Source: an uncultured Bacilli bacterium (GTDB taxonomy: Bacteria > Bacillota_I > Bacilli_A > RF39 > UBA660). Taken from it: 64,000 nt of DNA. The notes below the pieces were generated by a model. The model was not told where the DNA came from and made no database searches. It saw nothing but the letters and a program-made list of their open reading frames with translations. The position numbers and the translations under genes are program-made. Location: positions 62,001 through 126,000 of the forward strand of contig CAKPMB010000001.1 of assembly GCA_934167885.1 (NCBI GenBank). Reading direction: 5' to 3'. This document shows, in pieces, positions 61,129 to 64,000 of this stretch (its first letter is position 1; each line of letters begins with the position of its first letter).

Positions 61129-61581
61129 ATGAATTTAGAATATATGAATTTAGCTTTAAAAGAAGCAGAAAAGGCCCTTAAAGTAGAAGAAGTTCCAGTA
61201 GGTGTTATTATTGTGCGTGATGGCTTAATTATTGCTAAGGCCCATAATAAAAAGGTTAAAAGCAAAAGTGTTTTGGATCATGCTGAAATAATTGCCCTTA
61301 TGAAAGCTACTAAAAAGCTTAGTGATTGGCGCTTAGATGGGTGTGATATGTATGTTACACTTGAACCATGTCCAATGTGTGCTAGTGCTATTCAACAATC
61401 AAGAATAAAAAAAGTTTATATAGGAACAAAATCTAATTTTAAAACTAATGGTGAAATAATGGCCAATATATTTGATAATAATGAATTTTATCATCATGTT
61501 GATTATGAATATGTTAATGATTATAGATGTGAAAAAATTCTTAAAGATTTTTTTAAGAGTGTTCGTTTAAAGAGAAAATAG
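61129..61581 (+). CDS. tadA: tRNA adenosine-34 deaminase TadA
   Basis: Zinc deaminase that makes inosine at the wobble position of tRNA-Arg(ACG). The 150-aa protein has HAEIIALMKA (catalytic Glu and His ligand) and PCPMCASAI (Cys ligands), with the Arg/Lys-rich C-terminal helix. It is close downstream of the SRP RNA and 12 nt from the dnaX region. Confidence 0.94.
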   Translation: MNLEYMNLALKEAEKALKVEEVPVGVIIVRDGLIIAKAHNKKVKSKSVLDHAEIIALMKATKKLSDWRLDGCDMYVTLEPCPMCASAIQQSRIKKVYIGTKSNFKTNGEIMANIFDNNEFYHHVDYEYVNDYRCEKILKDFFKSVRLKRK

Positions 61582-61608
61582 AAAGGAATTATTTTGTTGG
61601 GTGAGGTT

Positions 61609-63237
61609 ATGTATCAAGCGTTATATCGAAAATATCGTCCAAAAACATTTTCATCGGTTATAGCACAAGATGTTGTTAAAAGAATATTGATTAATTCCAT
61701 CAAAAATGACAAGATTTCACATGCTTATTTGTTCTCGGGATCACGAGGAATTGGTAAGACATCTATTGCTAAGATTTTTGCTAAGGCTGTTAATTGCTTG
61801 AATTTTCATGAACATGATGACGTTTGTTTAGAGTGTGAAAATTGTAAGGAAGCGGATAGTTCTGTTGATATTATTGAAATAGATGCTGCTAGTAATAATG
61901 GTGTTGAACAAATTAGGGAATTGAAAAGTAAAGTTAATATTGTTCCTTCAAAGATGAAATATAAGGTTTATATTATTGATGAAGTGCATATGTTATCTAA
62001 TAGTGCTTTTAATGCTTTACTAAAAACATTAGAAGAGCCACCAAGTCATGTTATCTTTATTTTAGCAACAACAGAGTTTTTTGAAGTGCCTGATACTATT
62101 GTTTCTAGATGTCAATGTTATAGTTTTTCACGTATAACGAATGAACAATTGCAGAGTCGCTTAAATTTTATTTGTGATAAAGAAAATATTCAAACGTCAG
62201 ATGAAGTTTTAAAGATGATTGCTGAGTCTGCCAATGGTGGTTTGCGTGATGCTATAAGTATGTTGGATAAGCTTGCTTCATTTAGTAATAATAAAATTGA
62301 AGTAGAGGATTTTATTAAACTTAATGGTTTGGTGTCTACAAGTGATATTGAAGCGACATATGATAGTTTAATTAGTGGTGATTATGCGGCTATTATTGAT
62401 ACTTTAAATAAAATTAATGAAAATGGTTATAATTTTGAAAATTTTGTAGAAAGATTGATGACATTGTGTCGTGATAAGGTTGTTAATAATTACATTGATG
62501 GTGCGAATAAAAATATTCAAAATGAATTGTATATTATTCAGAAATTGAATGAGTTATTGAATGTTCTAAAGACTACTTTAACGCCACTTATTATGATTCA
62601 GGTTTATTTGTTACAAATAGTGTCTTATTTGCATGATGAAACAAATGTTTCTCACGAAATAAGAATAAATAGTTCTAAAAAAGAATCAGAACCTATTAAA
62701 AATACCTCAAATAACGCCACTACGCCAGTTTCTTCAAAAGTTAGTCCATTATGTAGTGTTAATGAAAAAATTAAGAATATAAGGGTTAATAATGCCTTAG
62801 CACATGCTAATTTGGCTTTTAAAAAGGAATTTCTAGAACAATGGGGTAATTTACAAAAATATCGTTTTGATGATACATTTGCTTATATTGTCCAATTGTT
62901 AGATTTATCGACACCAATGATAGTGAGTGACGAGTATGTTCTTATGACATGTAATAGTGAAGGTGTTGTTGAAAGAATGTTCTCGTGTTATCAAGAAATA
63001 GAGAAGTTGTTGGTGAAAATTTATAATCATAATTATAAAGTTGTTTTTGTAACAACAAAAGATTTTGAAAATATTAAAAATAAGTATATAAAAGATAAAA
63101 AAAATGGTATTATATATACGTATCAAGTTGAAAATGAGAAGTTGTTAACTAATACTGAAAATGATAAAAATGATTTGTTATCAAAGGCTTTATCAGTGTT
63201 TGGTAGTGAGTTAGTTGATGTGGAGGATGATGAATAA
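61609..63237 (+). CDS. dnaX: DNA polymerase III subunit gamma/tau
   Basis: Clamp-loader ATPase. The 542-aa protein has YRKYRPKTFSSVIAQDVV, Walker A GSRGIGKTS, a four-cysteine zinc module (CLNFHEHDDVCLECENC), DEVHMLSNSAFNALLKTLEEPP and SRC. The C-terminal part is short for tau. The start is ATG 61609 after GGTGAGGTT; a TTG upstream is rejected. ybaB begins 1 nt after the dnaX stop codon, and recR follows, the standard dnaX-ybaB-recR operon. Confidence 0.95.
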   Translation: MYQALYRKYRPKTFSSVIAQDVVKRILINSIKNDKISHAYLFSGSRGIGKTSIAKIFAKAVNCLNFHEHDDVCLECENCKEADSSVDIIEIDAASNNGVEQIRELKSKVNIVPSKMKYKVYIIDEVHMLSNSAFNALLKTLEEPPSHVIFILATTEFFEVPDTIVSRCQCYSFSRITNEQLQSRLNFICDKENIQTSDEVLKMIAESANGGLRDAISMLDKLASFSNNKIEVEDFIKLNGLVSTSDIEATYDSLISGDYAAIIDTLNKINENGYNFENFVERLMTLCRDKVVNNYIDGANKNIQNELYIIQKLNELLNVLKTTLTPLIMIQVYLLQIVSYLHDETNVSHEIRINSSKKESEPIKNTSNNATTPVSSKVSPLCSVNEKIKNIRVNNALAHANLAFKKEFLEQWGNLQKYRFDDTFAYIVQLLDLSTPMIVSDEYVLMTCNSEGVVERMFSCYQEIEKLLVKIYNHNYKVVFVTTKDFENIKNKYIKDKKNGIIYTYQVENEKLLTNTENDKNDLLSKALSVFGSELVDVEDDE

Positions 63238-63238
63238 T

Positions 63239-63538
63239 ATGAATATGCAAGCTATGATAAAACAAGCTCAAGCATTACAAAAAAATATGCTTGACGCTAA
63301 GAAGAAAGTTGATGAAATGACTTTTACTGGTGAAAGTTCAATGGTTACAGTAACAATGAAAGGAAGTCGTGAAGTTACAGCTGTTAAGATTAATCCTGAT
63401 ATGGAATTATCAAAAGATGATTTAGATATGCTAGAAGATATGTTAGTTGTAGCAATTAATGATGCTACTAAAAATGTAGAAAAAGCTATTGAAGATAATT
63501 TAGGTAAATATACTAAAGGAATGCCAGGTTTATTCTAG
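63239..63538 (+). CDS. ybaB: YbaB/EbfC family nucleoid-associated protein
   Basis: Small DNA-binding homodimer. The 99-aa protein (MNMQAMIKQAQALQKNMLDA...) has the family core VTVTMKGSREVTAVKINPDM. GGAGG lies at 63222-63226 inside the end of dnaX; ATG codons at 63227 and 63230 are closer to it, but 63239 gives the family N-terminus. Between dnaX and recR it is highly conserved and may act in recombinational repair. Confidence 0.92.
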   Translation: MNMQAMIKQAQALQKNMLDAKKKVDEMTFTGESSMVTVTMKGSREVTAVKINPDMELSKDDLDMLEDMLVVAINDATKNVEKAIEDNLGKYTKGMPGLF

Positions 63539-63543
63539 AAGAT

Positions 63544-64000
63544 ATGTATCCAAAAACTATAAACAATTTAATTGAATCGTTTAAATATTTTCCAGGCGTT
63601 GGCGAAAAAACTGCGGAACGCTTGGCTTTTTCCTTATTAAATATGGATCCTACACAAATTGAGTTTTTGTCAAAGAGTGTTTTGGATGTTAATAAGAAAA
63701 TTAAAAGATGTGTTAAATGTAATAATTTTTCTGAAGATGATTTATGTAATATCTGTAAAGATGATATTAGGAATCACGATATTTTGTGTGTTGTCGAAGA
63801 TCCAAAGACGGTGTATTCAATTGAAAAACTTGGAATTTTTAATGGGGAATATCATGTTTTAAATGGTTTAATTTCAACAATAGATGCTTTTGATCCTGAT
63901 AAAATTATGTTAAATAAGCTTATTGATAGACTAAATAATTATAATTATAAAGAAATTGTTATTGCAGTCAAGCCTTGTATTGAAGGGGAAATGACAGCGA
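63544..64000 (+). CDS. recR: Recombination protein RecR, 3' end cut by window edge
   Basis: RecR forms a ring that loads RecA with RecF and RecO. The 152 visible codons contain the helix-hairpin-helix (LIESFKYFPGVGEKTAERLA), the four-cysteine zinc finger (RCVKCNNFSEDDLCNICKDD) and the start of the TOPRIM domain (VVEDPKTVYSIEKLG, then KPCIEGEMTA). The C-terminus lies beyond the window. It starts 5 nt after ybaB. Confidence 0.95.
   Translation, partial: MYPKTINNLIESFKYFPGVGEKTAERLAFSLLNMDPTQIEFLSKSVLDVNKKIKRCVKCNNFSEDDLCNICKDDIRNHDILCVVEDPKTVYSIEKLGIFNGEYHVLNGLISTIDAFDPDKIMLNKLIDRLNNYNYKEIVIAVKPCIEGEMTA

Noticed and set aside
1..64000. DGR reverse transcriptase, Avd or template repeat in the window
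   Set aside because: No coding region shows reverse transcriptase motifs, and no second GC-rich block resembling 12645-12743 was noticed by eye.
1..64000. Mycoplasma-type genetic code (TGA as Trp)
   Set aside because: sanA and recF end in TGA at family-typical lengths, and no conserved protein needs TGA read as Trp.
1..64000. CRISPR arrays, insertion sequences, tRNA or rRNA genes
   Set aside because: No regularly spaced repeats, transposase motifs, or tRNA/rRNA cores were noticed in the intergenic regions.

Overview
The window is a chromosomal segment of a very AT-rich, low-GC Gram-positive bacterium of the Bacilli/Mollicutes neighbourhood. It looks like an uncultured gut Firmicute of the RF39 or Erysipelotrichales type rather than a true Mollicute: it keeps cell-wall genes (lgt, two VanY-type D,D-carboxypeptidases, an LCP transferase, FtsEX). 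It uses the standard code, since sanA and recF end in TGA. The lineage is inferred from gene content, not from a marker tree.

The segment is centred on the replication origin at about 51.5-52.0 kb. Right of oriC, on the + strand, lie dnaA, dnaN, comK-like, recF, gyrB, gyrA, SRP RNA, tadA, dnaX, ybaB and recR (cut by the window end). Left of oriC, mainly on the - strand, lie rpmH, rnpA, yidC, khpB, mnmE, then mnmG, rsmG, a Noc-like ParB paralogue, parA, parB, a DUF951 protein, an AbgT transporter and ychF. This is the classical Bacillus-like origin order, and most genes run away from the origin. Further left are a wall-enzyme/GH31 region (29.9-34.5 kb), a coiled-coil/GT-C locus (26.7-29.9 kb), the secE-nusG-rplKAJL block with two kinase-like proteins (22.1-26.7 kb), sanA and uvrA, and lgt-trxB-whiA. 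Then follow a large surface protein (12.6-15.1 kb), a phosphohexomutase, clpP, a nucleoside kinase, gap, ftsEX, clpB under a CIRCE operator, a papain-like membrane protein, a DUF421 protein, a VanY peptidase and rpsF (cut by the left edge).

The most unusual element is the surface protein at 12561-15119. A 99-base block near its 3' end (12645-12743) is 62% G+C in a very AT-rich setting. It has only 8 adenines against 30 thymines on the coding strand. That is the footprint expected of a diversity-generating retroelement (DGR) variable region made by adenine-specific mutagenesis. No reverse transcriptase or template repeat is visible here, so the DGR would have to act in trans. The leader of the same gene holds a run of nine G and two perfect hairpins, which suggests a second, switch-like level of variation.

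Other points of interest: a ComK-family regulator in the slot between dnaN and recF; a three-codon ORF fused to the dnaA start; a Noc-like protein with six N-x-F-I-P-x-N repeats and an altered CTP motif; kinase-like proteins within the secE-nusG-rplK block; and a recurrent promoter design in which the -10 box lies about 15-18 nt before the start codon.
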